From Bacteroides sp. AN502(2024) (GTDB taxonomy: Bacteria > Bacteroidota > Bacteroidia > Bacteroidales > Bacteroidaceae), in NCBI RefSeq assembly GCF_041227145.1, contig NZ_JBGFSP010000003.1, forward strand, positions 2,666,001-2,730,000: a DNA stretch of 64,000 nt. The letters run 5' to 3'. The translations under genes were made by a program, and so were the position numbers. Under the pieces are notes generated by a model that searched no databases, was not told where the DNA came from, and saw nothing but the letters and a program-made list of their open reading frames with translations. Positions 35,855-44,288 of the stretch are shown piece after piece; the first letter of the stretch is position 1, and the number at the start of each line of letters is the position of its first letter.

Positions 35855-36607
35855 ATGAAAAAAGACAACAAAAGTAATGAAACAAAAGTGATGAAACAAA
35901 AGTTCTCAACAGAAATAAGGACAGTGTTTGATAAAGAATACGTCAAAGTGTTCTTTCTGGACAATCATGACTTAAATGAATATAAAATGCTCTTGGAAAA
36001 ACGCAAGGAGGTAAAGAGCGTAAGTATTACCAAATCTGAAAGTAGAGCTCATGGAGGTGATACTTTGACTGTATATCCCAAACCTATGGTCGATGGCAGA
36101 GCATTAGAAGATATAATAAATATTTCATTGACTAAATATCTTTCGGGAATACATGAAGAATTTGTTTCAACAGTATCTGAGGTACACTTTAATGATATTG
36201 AAAATAGAATACTATCTGCATTGGACTCTGCTAAAGCCTCTGTGGATTTATGTATGGCATGGTTTACAAATGAGAAGTTGCGTGATAAGTTATTAGAAAA
36301 GAAGGCTGAAGGCTGTGAAGTTAGAGTTATTCGTTATAAAGATGGAGTAAACCAGTCAAAAGGCGTTGACCTTAGTAATATAAATCATATTGAAATACGT
36401 GGCGAAAGGCATGGTATAATGCATCGTAAGTTTTGTGTGATTGACAATCAGACAGTTTTGGATGGTCCGTATAATTGGACCAATAATGCAGAAACAAAAA
36501 ATGATGAAGATGTGCTCGTACATAAAAATGCCCTTGAACTCGCTTCTTCATACACAAAAGAATTCAATCGCATTTGGAAATTGAATGAAAATGAAAATTT
36601 GCAATAA
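35855..36607 (+). CDS. Phospholipase D-like (HKD) protein
   Basis: A 250-residue protein. The C-terminal half (residues about 110-245) is a PLD-like domain: ENRILSALDSAKASVDLCMA, then HRKFCVIDNQTVLDGPYNWT, containing one HxKx4D motif and the downstream N-rich segment. One motif per chain suggests a Nuc-type homodimer with phosphodiesterase (often nuclease) activity. The N-terminal 100 residues are not recognised. There is no signal peptide. It is AT-rich and sits between polysaccharide genes with no clear role in sugar synthesis, next to a mobile-element scar, so it is likely an acquired cargo gene. Confidence 0.82.
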   Translation: MKKDNKSNETKVMKQKFSTEIRTVFDKEYVKVFFLDNHDLNEYKMLLEKRKEVKSVSITKSESRAHGGDTLTVYPKPMVDGRALEDIINISLTKYLSGIHEEFVSTVSEVHFNDIENRILSALDSAKASVDLCMAWFTNEKLRDKLLEKKAEGCEVRVIRYKDGVNQSKGVDLSNINHIEIRGERHGIMHRKFCVIDNQTVLDGPYNWTNNAETKNDEDVLVHKNALELASSYTKEFNRIWKLNENENLQ

Positions 36608-36614
36608 TCTAAAT

Positions 36615-37613
36615 ATGGATGATGTGATAACATATTTTATAATCTTCATTTTATTATTTATTGCAGAACTCCTCTATTTCCGTATTGCGGATAAATGCAA
36701 CATCATCGACAAACCCAACGAACGCTCATCACACTCCACTATTGTATTGCGTGGCGGAGGTATAATCTTTTTGATTGGTATATGGATTTGGAGCACCTTC
36801 TTCGGATTTCAATATCCTTGGTTTCTAGTGGGTCTGACACTTGTAGCAGGCATTAGCTTTGTAGATGACATCCATTCATTACCGGACTCTGTAAGATTGG
36901 TCGCTCAATTTGCAGCTGCCGCAATGGCGTTCTATCAGCTCGGCATACTGCATTGGTCAATGTGGTGGATAATATTACTGGCGCTAATAGTGTATGTTGG
37001 TGCAACAAACGTGATAAACTTCATGGATGGAATCAATGGTATCACAGCAGGATACTCTTTGGCTGTATTGATTCCATTGGCTCTGGTGAATATGAATGGT
37101 ATTTTTGTAGAACAGAGTTTGATTATATATACGATTCTAGCTTCATTGGTGTTTTGCATTTTCAATTTCCGTCCGAAGGGTAAAGCGAAATGCTTTGCAG
37201 GGGATGTTGGCTCTATCGGCATTGCTTTTATCATGCTGTTTCTGTTAGGTAATGTGATAATCAAGACAGCGGATATCACTTGGCTGATATTCCTGTTAGT
37301 ATATGGTGTGGATGGTTGTCTGACTATCGTACATCGTATCATGTTGCACGAGAACTTGGGTGAGGCACATCGTAAGCATGCTTATCAGATCATGGCTAAT
37401 GAATTGAAAATGAATCATGTAAAAGTAGCGTTGCTGTATGCGGTCATACAGTTAGTGATTTCTCTTGGATTTATCTATCTCTGTCCCGATACAGTGCTTG
37501 CTCATTGGTTATATTCGGTGTGTGTATCGACTGTATTGGCTGCCGCATATATCTTGTTTATGAAAAAATACTATCACTTGCATGAAGAATATCTCCTATC
37601 ATTGAAACAATAA
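36615..37613 (+). CDS. WecA/WbpL-type undecaprenyl-phosphate sugar-1-phosphate transferase
   Basis: A 332-residue membrane protein with about 10-11 helices of the MraY/WecA (GT4 phosphotransferase) superfamily. Motifs: DKPNERSSHSTIVLRGGG, FVDDIHSLPDSVRL (Mg2+-binding DD), NFMDGINGI, CFAGDVGSIGIAF, and HRKHAYQIM (HRxH-type loop). It should start each repeat unit by moving a sugar-1-phosphate onto undecaprenyl phosphate; a 6-deoxy-HexNAc such as FucNAc is plausible from the local pathway. The start at 36615 avoids overlap with the PLD-like gene. Confidence 0.9.
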   Translation: MDDVITYFIIFILLFIAELLYFRIADKCNIIDKPNERSSHSTIVLRGGGIIFLIGIWIWSTFFGFQYPWFLVGLTLVAGISFVDDIHSLPDSVRLVAQFAAAAMAFYQLGILHWSMWWIILLALIVYVGATNVINFMDGINGITAGYSLAVLIPLALVNMNGIFVEQSLIIYTILASLVFCIFNFRPKGKAKCFAGDVGSIGIAFIMLFLLGNVIIKTADITWLIFLLVYGVDGCLTIVHRIMLHENLGEAHRKHAYQIMANELKMNHVKVALLYAVIQLVISLGFIYLCPDTVLAHWLYSVCVSTVLAAAYILFMKKYYHLHEEYLLSLKQ

Positions 37614-37618
37614 CGATT

Positions 37619-38080
37619 ATGGAATTTGATAAAGAATTTTTAGGCAAGCTATTTAAACAAGCTAAAGAGAATCCACGTTTGCGTCAGAACCTCGACCTGC
37701 GCACTTCATCTGCCGATACCAGCCAACGCATGCTCAACGCATTGCTTCCGGGAACAGTGGTTCCTATTCATCGACATGAAAAGACAACGGAAACTGTAAT
37801 TTGTCTTGTAGGTAAATTAGAAGAAATTATCTATGAAGAAGTGAATGAATATGTTCATGAAACGACTTCTTGTTGCGATGATGTGACAAGACAAAAAAGC
37901 TTTAAAGAAGTTTCACGTCATATACTATCTCCTGCAGAAGGTAGATTTGGTATCCAGATACCTGCAGGGGCATGGCATACGATACATGTTATAGAGCCTT
38001 CTGTTATTTTTGAAGCAAAAGACGGGGCATATATAGCAAGGAATTTGTCCACGGGTAACATACTTGATAAAAATGATTGA
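37619..38080 (+). CDS. wbuC: WbuC family cupin protein
   Basis: A 153-residue single-domain cupin. It reads TSQRMLNALLPGTVVPIHRH, then EKTTETVICLVGKLEEIIYE and FGIQIPAGAWHTIHVIEPSV, which hold the two cupin motifs with metal-binding His residues. WbuC proteins occur in O-antigen and capsule loci with FucNAc synthesis, but their reaction is unsettled. It follows the WecA-type gene by 5 nt. Confidence 0.9.
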   Translation: MEFDKEFLGKLFKQAKENPRLRQNLDLRTSSADTSQRMLNALLPGTVVPIHRHEKTTETVICLVGKLEEIIYEEVNEYVHETTSCCDDVTRQKSFKEVSRHILSPAEGRFGIQIPAGAWHTIHVIEPSVIFEAKDGAYIARNLSTGNILDKND

Positions 38081-38119
38081 ATTTTATAACGATAGTATAA
38101 AACCATTTGAAAGAAATAT

Positions 38120-38914
38120 ATGAAGAGAATAAAACAATTGGGTTATTGCGTATTGGCAGCTTTTCTGTTAACAGCCTGCCAGTCTTACAAAAAAGTTCCT
38201 TACTTGCAGGATGCGGAAGCGGTATCGTATAGTACTCAAAATGCACCGTTGTATGATGCCAAGATCATGCCGAAAGACCTGCTGACGATAGTAGTGTCCT
38301 GTACGAGTCCCGAACTGGCGGCACCTTTCAATTTGACAGTGGCTACACAAAACAATGTTGTTTTGGGTAATACAACCACTCAGCCGGTTCTACAGCAATA
38401 CTTGGTGGATAACGACGGTAATATCAACTTTCCTGTACTTGGCGAACTTCATGTGGGTGGATTGACCAAGAAAGCGACCGAACAGATGATTGTGGAAAAA
38501 TTGAGACCTTATATCAAGGAAACGCCCATTGTGACAGTACGTATGGTGAACTATAAGATTTCCGTGATCGGTGAAGTTGCCCGCCCCGGCACCTTCACGA
38601 TTTCCAATGAAAAAGTGAATATCTTGGAAGCGTTGGCAATGGCGGGTGATATGACTGTATATGGACTGCGTGAGGATGTGAAATTGATACGGGAGGATGC
38701 TACCGGCAAGCAGGAGATTATTTCGTTGGATTTGAACAAGGCGGAGACCATTCTTTCTCCTTATTATTATCTGCAGCAGAATGATGTCATCTACGTTACT
38801 CCGAACAAGGCAAAAGCTCGGAATTCGGATGTCGGAAACAGTACAAGCCTATGGTTTTCTGCTACTTCCATCCTTGTCTCTATCGCTAGTTTATTGTTTA
38901 ACATCTTGAAATAA
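38120..38914 (+). CDS. Wza-type polysaccharide export lipoprotein
   Basis: A 264-residue outer-membrane lipoprotein with lipobox LLTAC at residues about 16-20. After it, SYKKVPYLQDAEAVS is typical of the Bacteroidota family. The Poly_export domain is at about 45-145 (AKIMPKDLLTIVVSC, VDNDGNINFPVLGELHVGGL), then an SLBB domain (ISVIGEVARPGTFTISNEKV). A C-terminal hydrophobic helix (LWFSATSILVSIASLLFNIL) fits the C-terminal helix of Wza pores. It is the exit channel and lies next to its partner kinase/copolymerase. Confidence 0.93.
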   Translation: MKRIKQLGYCVLAAFLLTACQSYKKVPYLQDAEAVSYSTQNAPLYDAKIMPKDLLTIVVSCTSPELAAPFNLTVATQNNVVLGNTTTQPVLQQYLVDNDGNINFPVLGELHVGGLTKKATEQMIVEKLRPYIKETPIVTVRMVNYKISVIGEVARPGTFTISNEKVNILEALAMAGDMTVYGLREDVKLIREDATGKQEIISLDLNKAETILSPYYYLQQNDVIYVTPNKAKARNSDVGNSTSLWFSATSILVSIASLLFNILK

Positions 38915-38926
38915 AAGGAAAGAGTT

Positions 38927-39178
38927 ATGAAAGAAGAAAATCAAAAAGGGAAGGAACGTCAGATGTCTGAGGAGCAGACGGATATTCAGGCGCTGCTTTT
39001 TAAATATATCATTCACTGGCCTTGGTTTGTAGGGACAGTGCTGCTATGTCTTGTAGGGGCGTGGTTTTATCTGAAATGGGCTACTCCCATTTATAATATC
39101 TCCGCCACTGTTCTCATCAAAGACGACAAGAAGGGGGAGGTGCAGGACTCTCTTCCGGATTGGAGGATATGGGGTTAA
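38927..39178 (+). pseudogene. N-terminal fragment of Wzc-type protein (frameshifted)
   Basis: 83 codons holding the cytoplasmic N-terminus and first transmembrane helix (WPWFVGTVLLCLVGAWFYL) of a chain-length determinant, then KWATPIYNISATVLIKDDKK. The frame goes off at about 39158-39162, where GATTGGAGG stands for an expected GATTTGGAG; one T is missing. The rest of the protein continues in another frame at 39160. Without the shift the two would form one Wzc of about 808 residues. Confidence 0.8.
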
Positions 39179-41352
39179 GTGGTCTGATGACTTCTTCTAA
39201 AAACATAGATAACGAGTTGGAAGTCCTGCGCTCGAAAACTCTCGTAAGAGAGGTGGTTGATCAGTTGGGGCTGTATATAACTTATAAGGATGAGGATGAA
39301 TTTCCGGCTAAAGATTTATATAAGACTTCTCCGGTACAGGTGAGTCTGACTCCTCAGGAGGCTGAGAAACTGAGTGCTCCGATGTGGGTGGAGATGGCCT
39401 TGCAGCCTGAAGGCAGTATAGATGTGAATGTGACCATAGGTGAGAAGGTGTATGGGAAACGTTTTGAGAAACTGCCTGCTATTTTTCCGACCGACGAGGG
39501 TACGCTGGCTTTCTTCCAGCATGTTGATTCGGTAACCTTGAAGGATGGAACGAAGGTTTCTCGGAAGGGAGGGGAGGTGCGTCATATCACAGCGACTGTC
39601 CACAAACCGATGAGTGTGGTAAGGGGGTATTGTAACAACCTGTCTGTCGCACCGACCTCTAAGACTACTTCCGTGGCTGTGATTTCGTTGAAGAACTCCA
39701 GTTTGCAGCGTGGTCAGGATTTTATCAATCAGTTGCTTGAAATGTATAATCGCAATACGAATAATGATAAGAATGAAATTGCACAGAAGACAGCAGAGTT
39801 TATCGATGAACGTATCGGTATCATTTCAAAAGAACTGGGAAGTACGGAAGCTGACTTGGAGTCTTTCAAACGTGACGCAGGTATCACGGATTTGACGAGC
39901 GAGGCACAGATTGCTTTGGCAGGTAATGCGGAGTATGAAAAGAAAAGTGTGGAGAATCGTACTCAGATCAGTCTGGTGAATGATTTGCGTAAGTATCTGC
40001 AAGGAAATGAATATGAAGTCTTGCCAAGCAATGTGGGTTTGCAGGACGCTGCTTTGAACGGAGCGGTGGAGCGTTACAACGAGATGCTTGTCGAGCGTAA
40101 GCGTCTGCTGCGTACATCGACAGAGAACAATCCTGCCATTGTCAATCTGGATACGAGTATCCGTGCGATGAAAGCCAATGTGCAGGCCACTCTTGAGGGC
40201 ACCTTGCAGGGGCTGATGATCACCAAAGAGAATCTGGACCGTGAGGCCGGCCGCTATTCGCGGCGTATCAGCAATGCTCCGGGACAGGAGCGTGCTTATG
40301 TAAGTATTGCACGCCAGCAGGAGATCAAAGCGGGATTGTATCTGATGTTGTTGCAGAAACGTGAGGAGAATGCGATTGCGCTGGCTGCCACGGCGAACAA
40401 TGCGAAGATTATCGATGAAGCGATCGCTGACGATGTGCCGGTATCTCCCAAGCAATCCGTGATCTATTTGATTGCATTGGTACTGGGTGTCGGTATTCCC
40501 GTTGGCATCATCTATCTGATTGAACTGACGAAATTCAAGATCGAAGGTCGTGCCGATGTAGAGAAGCTGACGTGTGTGCCGGTTATCGGTGATATCCCGT
40601 TGACAGACGAGAAGGATGCCGGGGATGGTTCCATTGCTGTATTTGAGAATAGGAATAATTTGATGAGTGAGACTTTTCGTAATATCCGGACCAACCTTCA
40701 GTTTATGTTGGGGAATGATTGTAGGGTGATCCTTGTGACCTCAACAATCAGTGGTGAGGGAAAGTCGTTTGTTTCGTCGAACCTGGCAATCAGTCTTTCT
40801 CTTTTGGGAAAGAAGGTGGTGATTGTCGGGTTGGATATTCGTAAGCCCGGTCTGAATAAGGTATTCCGGCTTTCTCATAAGGAGAAAGGGATTACTCAAT
40901 ATCTATCCAATCCTGAGGCGGATCTGATGGCGTTTGTTCAACCTTCCGATGTCAATAAGAATCTGTTTATTCTTCCGGGAGGTACGGTTCCTCCTAATCC
41001 TACGGAACTGCTGGCGCGTAACGGACTGGACAGGGCCATAGAAACCTTGAAGCAGAATTTTGACTATGTGATCATGGATACTGCTCCCGTTGGTATGGTG
41101 ACAGATACTTTACTGATAGGTCGTGTGGCTGATTTATCGGTGTATGTGTGTCGTGCCGACTATACTCATAAGGTGGAATATACATTGATCAATGAACTGG
41201 CTGAGGGGAATAAGTTGCCTCATCTTTGTACGATAATTAATGGTGTCGACCTGAAGAAGCGGAAGTATGGCTATTATTACGGTTATGGTAAGTACGGACA
41301 GTACTACGGCTATGGCAAGCGTTATGGTTATGGCTATGGTCAGAAACAGTAA
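39160..41352 (+). CDS. Wzc-type chain-length determinant / tyrosine autokinase (main part)
   Basis: A 730-codon frame with the periplasmic coiled-coil region (residues about 190-380), the second membrane helix (SVIYLIALVLGVGIPVGIIYL) and the cytoplasmic BY-kinase domain. Kinase motifs: Walker A in TISGEGKSFVSSNLAISL, Walker A' VGLDIRKPG, Walker B YVIMDTAPVGM. The C-terminus is a tyrosine cluster (YYYGYGKYGQYYGYGKRYGY), the autophosphorylation tail that regulates polymer length. A one-base deletion separates it from its first membrane helix. If the lesion is real, the frame starts at a TTG (39160) or ATG (39169), without the first helix. Confidence 0.88.
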   Translation: MEDMGLSGLMTSSKNIDNELEVLRSKTLVREVVDQLGLYITYKDEDEFPAKDLYKTSPVQVSLTPQEAEKLSAPMWVEMALQPEGSIDVNVTIGEKVYGKRFEKLPAIFPTDEGTLAFFQHVDSVTLKDGTKVSRKGGEVRHITATVHKPMSVVRGYCNNLSVAPTSKTTSVAVISLKNSSLQRGQDFINQLLEMYNRNTNNDKNEIAQKTAEFIDERIGIISKELGSTEADLESFKRDAGITDLTSEAQIALAGNAEYEKKSVENRTQISLVNDLRKYLQGNEYEVLPSNVGLQDAALNGAVERYNEMLVERKRLLRTSTENNPAIVNLDTSIRAMKANVQATLEGTLQGLMITKENLDREAGRYSRRISNAPGQERAYVSIARQQEIKAGLYLMLLQKREENAIALAATANNAKIIDEAIADDVPVSPKQSVIYLIALVLGVGIPVGIIYLIELTKFKIEGRADVEKLTCVPVIGDIPLTDEKDAGDGSIAVFENRNNLMSETFRNIRTNLQFMLGNDCRVILVTSTISGEGKSFVSSNLAISLSLLGKKVVIVGLDIRKPGLNKVFRLSHKEKGITQYLSNPEADLMAFVQPSDVNKNLFILPGGTVPPNPTELLARNGLDRAIETLKQNFDYVIMDTAPVGMVTDTLLIGRVADLSVYVCRADYTHKVEYTLINELAEGNKLPHLCTIINGVDLKKRKYGYYYGYGKYGQYYGYGKRYGYGYGQKQ

Positions 41353-41397
41353 AAACTGTTGTTGCTCTGATGACTCGGTGGAGGTGTATCTGAATAT

Positions 41398-42024
41398 ATG
41401 AAGAAGACGATCATTGAATACATCACCCATACGCTTGAAGAGATTCCCCCACATTTTCTTCAAACCAATAAGGTGCGTTTACACGCTTTTTTCTCCGAGC
41501 AGGAAACTGTAGAGAAGCGAGGGGCACATTTCGTATTCAGGTATGCTTTCTATTCTGTTGAAAAGTTGCGAAAACCTACGAAACAAAGTTTGTTTAAAGA
41601 GTATAATATGTTACATGCTGACTTTAAAAATTCTTTTTCCAGGGAGATATCGGATATGGAATATAAGGATGTCGTATTATATGGGGATGCTTCTTCGTCT
41701 ATCGTGCAAGAACGATTGACGGAATATTTGAAGCAGAACCATTCGTTGAAGATTCAATTGTCTTTCTGTGATAAAGAAGTCTCAACGTGTAAAACAGGAG
41801 AAAACATTGCTTATGCGGAATTGCAGAAGGCTTTGTTCTATTGCAAAAGAAAGAAGTATTTGTTGTTGTTCGTTTCTGTTCGTGACCTCATACGGGATAT
41901 TCGCCTTTATGATTTACTGGAGGAATTTCAGGTTGATTTCCGCTGCATTGATTTTCCTTGGTTTTGCAGGGAGAATCTGCGGTTGATAAAGGCGGTGATG
42001 TTATATGAGAAGTTAGAAGGGTAG
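41398..42024 (+). CDS. Capsule-locus terminal protein with serine-recombinase-like C-terminus
   Basis: A 208-residue protein of unknown function. The first 100 residues are not recognised (EYITHTLEEIPPHFLQTNKV and onward). Residues about 135-205 read AYAELQKALFYCKRKKYLLL, FVSVRDLIRDIRLYDLLEEF, QVDFRCIDFPWFCRENLRLI; this resembles the second half of a serine-recombinase (resolvase) catalytic domain, where L..AL..A....A.LV...DRL.R....I..L...GVDF.A.D.P.A..L is typical. The nucleophilic serine region and DNA-binding domain are not evident. It could be a diverged, non-catalytic relative. It is the last gene before trxA. Confidence 0.65.
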   Translation: MKKTIIEYITHTLEEIPPHFLQTNKVRLHAFFSEQETVEKRGAHFVFRYAFYSVEKLRKPTKQSLFKEYNMLHADFKNSFSREISDMEYKDVVLYGDASSSIVQERLTEYLKQNHSLKIQLSFCDKEVSTCKTGENIAYAELQKALFYCKRKKYLLLFVSVRDLIRDIRLYDLLEEFQVDFRCIDFPWFCRENLRLIKAVMLYEKLEG

Positions 42025-42104
42025 TTTCTTGATTTCTTGGGTTGGACTAAATTTTTTAAGTATATGCCTGATTTTCAATATTCATTGTAAAACTTCTAAT
42101 GAAA

Positions 42105-42137
42105 GTTGATCAAAATGGGATAATTTGATTATATTTG
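42105..42137 (+). promoter_or_regulatory. trxA promoter
   Basis: GTTG (42105-42108), a 21-nt spacer and TATATTTG (42130-42137) match the Bacteroides promoter pattern; the trxA ATG is 41 nt downstream. Confidence 0.65.
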
Positions 42138-42178
42138 TGGCGATAATAGTTAATGAACTAATAATTAATACTTAAAAA

Positions 42179-42493
42179 ATGGCTTTAGAATTTACAGACA
42201 GCAACTATAAAGAGGTTCTGGCAGAAGGGAAACCGGTTGTTGTAGATTTTTGGGCTCCTTGGTGTGGCCCTTGCAAAATGGTGGCTCCTATTATGGAGGA
42301 ATTGGCTGCAGAGTTTGAAGGACAGGTGATCATCGGCAAATGCGATGTCGACGAGAATGGTGATATGGCGGCCGAATACGGTATCCGCAATATTCCTACC
42401 GTATTGTTTTTCAAGAATGGTGAGATCGTAGACAAGCAGGTAGGCGCAGTTGGCAAACCGGTATTTGCGGAAAAAATAAAGAAACTTTTATAG
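42179..42493 (+). CDS. trxA: Thioredoxin
   Basis: A 104-residue thioredoxin with the redox motif WAPWCGPCK, the cis-Pro segment RNIPTVLFFKNGE, and the usual length. It is a cytosolic dithiol reductase. It has its own promoter and is followed 31 nt later by a small conserved gene that is probably co-transcribed. It marks the right border of the capsule locus. Confidence 0.96.
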   Translation: MALEFTDSNYKEVLAEGKPVVVDFWAPWCGPCKMVAPIMEELAAEFEGQVIIGKCDVDENGDMAAEYGIRNIPTVLFFKNGEIVDKQVGAVGKPVFAEKIKKLL

Positions 42494-42524
42494 TTGACAA
42501 TACGTATCACTTAATACTTGAAAA

Positions 42525-42860
42525 ATGGGACTGGAAGATGATTTTTTATTAGCAGATGCCGATGATGAAAAGACCATCGAGTTTATCAAGAACTATCTGC
42601 CTCAAGAACTGAAAGAGAAGTTCTCGGATGATGAATTGTATTATTTTCTCGATGTAATCGATGAGTATTACTCTGAAAGTGGCATTCTCGACGCTCAACC
42701 CGATGGAGACGGTTACGTCAACATCGATTTGGATGAGGTTGTGGCTTACATTGTAAAAGAAGCTAAGAGTGACGGACAAGGAGAATATGATCCGGAAGAG
42801 ATCCTTTTTGTGGTTCAGGGAGAGATGGAATATGGAAACTCTCTGGGGCAGGTGGATTAA
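42525..42860 (+). CDS. Small acidic conserved protein downstream of trxA
   Basis: A 111-residue, strongly acidic protein with no signal peptide or membrane segment. It reads DEKTIEFIKNYLPQELKEKF, DDELYYFLDVIDEYYSESG and DLDEVVAYIVKEAK, suggesting an alpha-helical fold. The function is unknown. It follows trxA closely and ends before a strong terminator, so the two form an operon. Confidence 0.8.
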   Translation: MGLEDDFLLADADDEKTIEFIKNYLPQELKEKFSDDELYYFLDVIDEYYSESGILDAQPDGDGYVNIDLDEVVAYIVKEAKSDGQGEYDPEEILFVVQGEMEYGNSLGQVD

Positions 42861-42892
42861 ATAGGACCGGTCTCATTAGTAGATAAAATTCT

Positions 42893-42931
42893 GAAAATCC
42901 TGGAAGATGCAAATCTTTCAGGATTTTCTTT
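42893..42931 (+). terminator. Rho-independent terminator of the trxA operon
   Basis: A 16-bp stem with one G-T pair (arms gaaaatcctggaagat and atctttcaggattttc), a 4-nt GCAA loop and a short T tail. Confidence 0.85.
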
Positions 42932-42942
42932 GCTCTGAACTT

Positions 42943-43413
42943 TTACACTTCCCAGCATCTATAACCTTTATTCCCGCATATATATACTACATAGGCTCTG
43001 ACTTTATAATTCGGAAATTTTCTTTTTGCGTCCGCTGCGTATCCTTTTACCTGTTCCACGTGCTGTGGAAGCGGTTGGATGAGCGCCAACATTTTTTCAG
43101 CTTCTTTATTGTGATAGTATTTGAATTCTACTACCCGGTCGTCTGTGTAATAGTCCGTGCCGGGCATACATCAAGACTTCTTCGAGCATTTTCGAAGCGT
43201 CTCCTTTATTCGTAAACTGGAAGTCTCCGAATAAATCACGATTATGTTCCACCATTACTTCTACAGGAGCTCAATTCAGATCATTGAAGTTTTGGGTTAA
43301 GTTTTGTAATTTTCAAGGCTCGCAATATAGTTCGTTTTATCGACGTAATAGAAACCCCGTTCGCGAATATCTACAAAATCAGCTATTGCATAAGGAATGG
43401 TTATTCTAGTCAT
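42943..43413 (-). pseudogene. Broken AAA-ATPase/PD-(D/E)XK (DUF1703-type) gene
   Basis: Pieces of one protein family lie in order on the minus strand. The start at 43413 encodes MTRITIPYAIADFVDIRERG, then FYYVDKTNYIASLENY and a stop; this is the N-terminus of AAA-ATPase-like proteins. After a large missing middle comes VEVMVEHNRDLFGDFQFTNK, and in another frame PGTDYYTDDRVVEFKYYHNK to NKGYRCWEV, the C-terminal nuclease-like domain. The ATPase core is gone, and at least one frameshift separates the last pieces. Intact relatives are about 500 residues. Confidence 0.75.
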
Positions 43414-43461
43414 AATCGTTCTGTTTTATTCTATACGAACAAAGGTAAGGATAAAAACGAA

Positions 43462-44187
43462 TTATATTTCTTCCAGCGCATAATATTGGTAATCTCTCAA
43501 CACTGTCTGAAGGAATTTCTCCAGATTCTCGTCTCGTGGAGTAACGGAAAGGAGTGATTGCACTTTTTTTGCAAGTGACGTAATGCGTTGTGCCCGGTTT
43601 TTCTCACCGGATTCCAAAGTCCGGGTAATCACGTTTACCTGTTCCAGCGACAAATCGGCAGACTGCGGATAGACCGGATGATAATTCTGAGTCAGGTAAT
43701 CGAATTCGTCAAGGCTGACGTGTATCTTGCGATAATTCTTCTCTTTAATCACCATAGTACCGGCTGCAAGATCGCCCAGCCGCTGACTGTTTTTGGTAAG
43801 CAGGACGACAAAAATCCCCAGGCCACTTGTCAGTGGACCGTCAACTATGAAAAGAATCCAGCGAAGCAGGTAGGAACTGATGGTAGGAGTGGAGCCATCC
43901 ACTTTGACGACACGTATATTCATCAGTTTTTTCCCGAGGCTTTGTCCGTGATTAAATGTCTCACACAAAAAAGAATATCCGAGTATTGGCAAATAGATGA
44001 TGCACAGGAAAAAGATAGCCTGAAATTCCGATAGTAAATGTAGCTCCATTAAAAGGGCGGCTGTGGCGCATACATAAATAATAATCAGAAAATAATCAAT
44101 GATTAATGCCAAAAATCGCTCGCCGATACTGGCGGGTGTTTGGCTGATACGGACGAATTGTCCGGTGATTATTGTAGATTCTGCCAT
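43462..44187 (-). CDS. RDD family membrane protein
   Basis: A 241-residue protein with the RDD domain: ASIGERFLALIIDYFLIIIY (the R-x-x-A and D residues) then four membrane segments to about residue 150. The C-terminal 90 residues are soluble and helical. Function is unknown; RDD proteins are often near transport or envelope genes. It is divergent from the SpoIIM/MoxR cluster and shares its promoter region. Confidence 0.88.
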   Translation of the reverse strand: MAESTIITGQFVRISQTPASIGERFLALIIDYFLIIIYVCATAALLMELHLLSEFQAIFFLCIIYLPILGYSFLCETFNHGQSLGKKLMNIRVVKVDGSTPTISSYLLRWILFIVDGPLTSGLGIFVVLLTKNSQRLGDLAAGTMVIKEKNYRKIHVSLDEFDYLTQNYHPVYPQSADLSLEQVNVITRTLESGEKNRAQRITSLAKKVQSLLSVTPRDENLEKFLQTVLRDYQYYALEEI

Positions 44188-44213
44188 TGGGGGTTAAACA
44201 TTTTTAGGATTCC

Positions 44214-44245
44214 GTTGCAAATATATCATAAATCTCTTATTTTTG
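44214..44245. promoter_or_regulatory. Divergent promoters (RDD / MoxR cluster)
   Basis: Plus strand: GTTG (44214-44217), 20-nt spacer, TATTTTTG (44238-44245), 43 nt before the SpoIIM-like start. Minus strand: TATATTTG (44218-44225) facing the RDD gene. The two overlap, so use of one may hinder the other. Confidence 0.6.
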
Positions 44246-44288
44246 CTTCCGGTTTCGGACAAAACTTATCCGAAAACTATGGGAAAGC

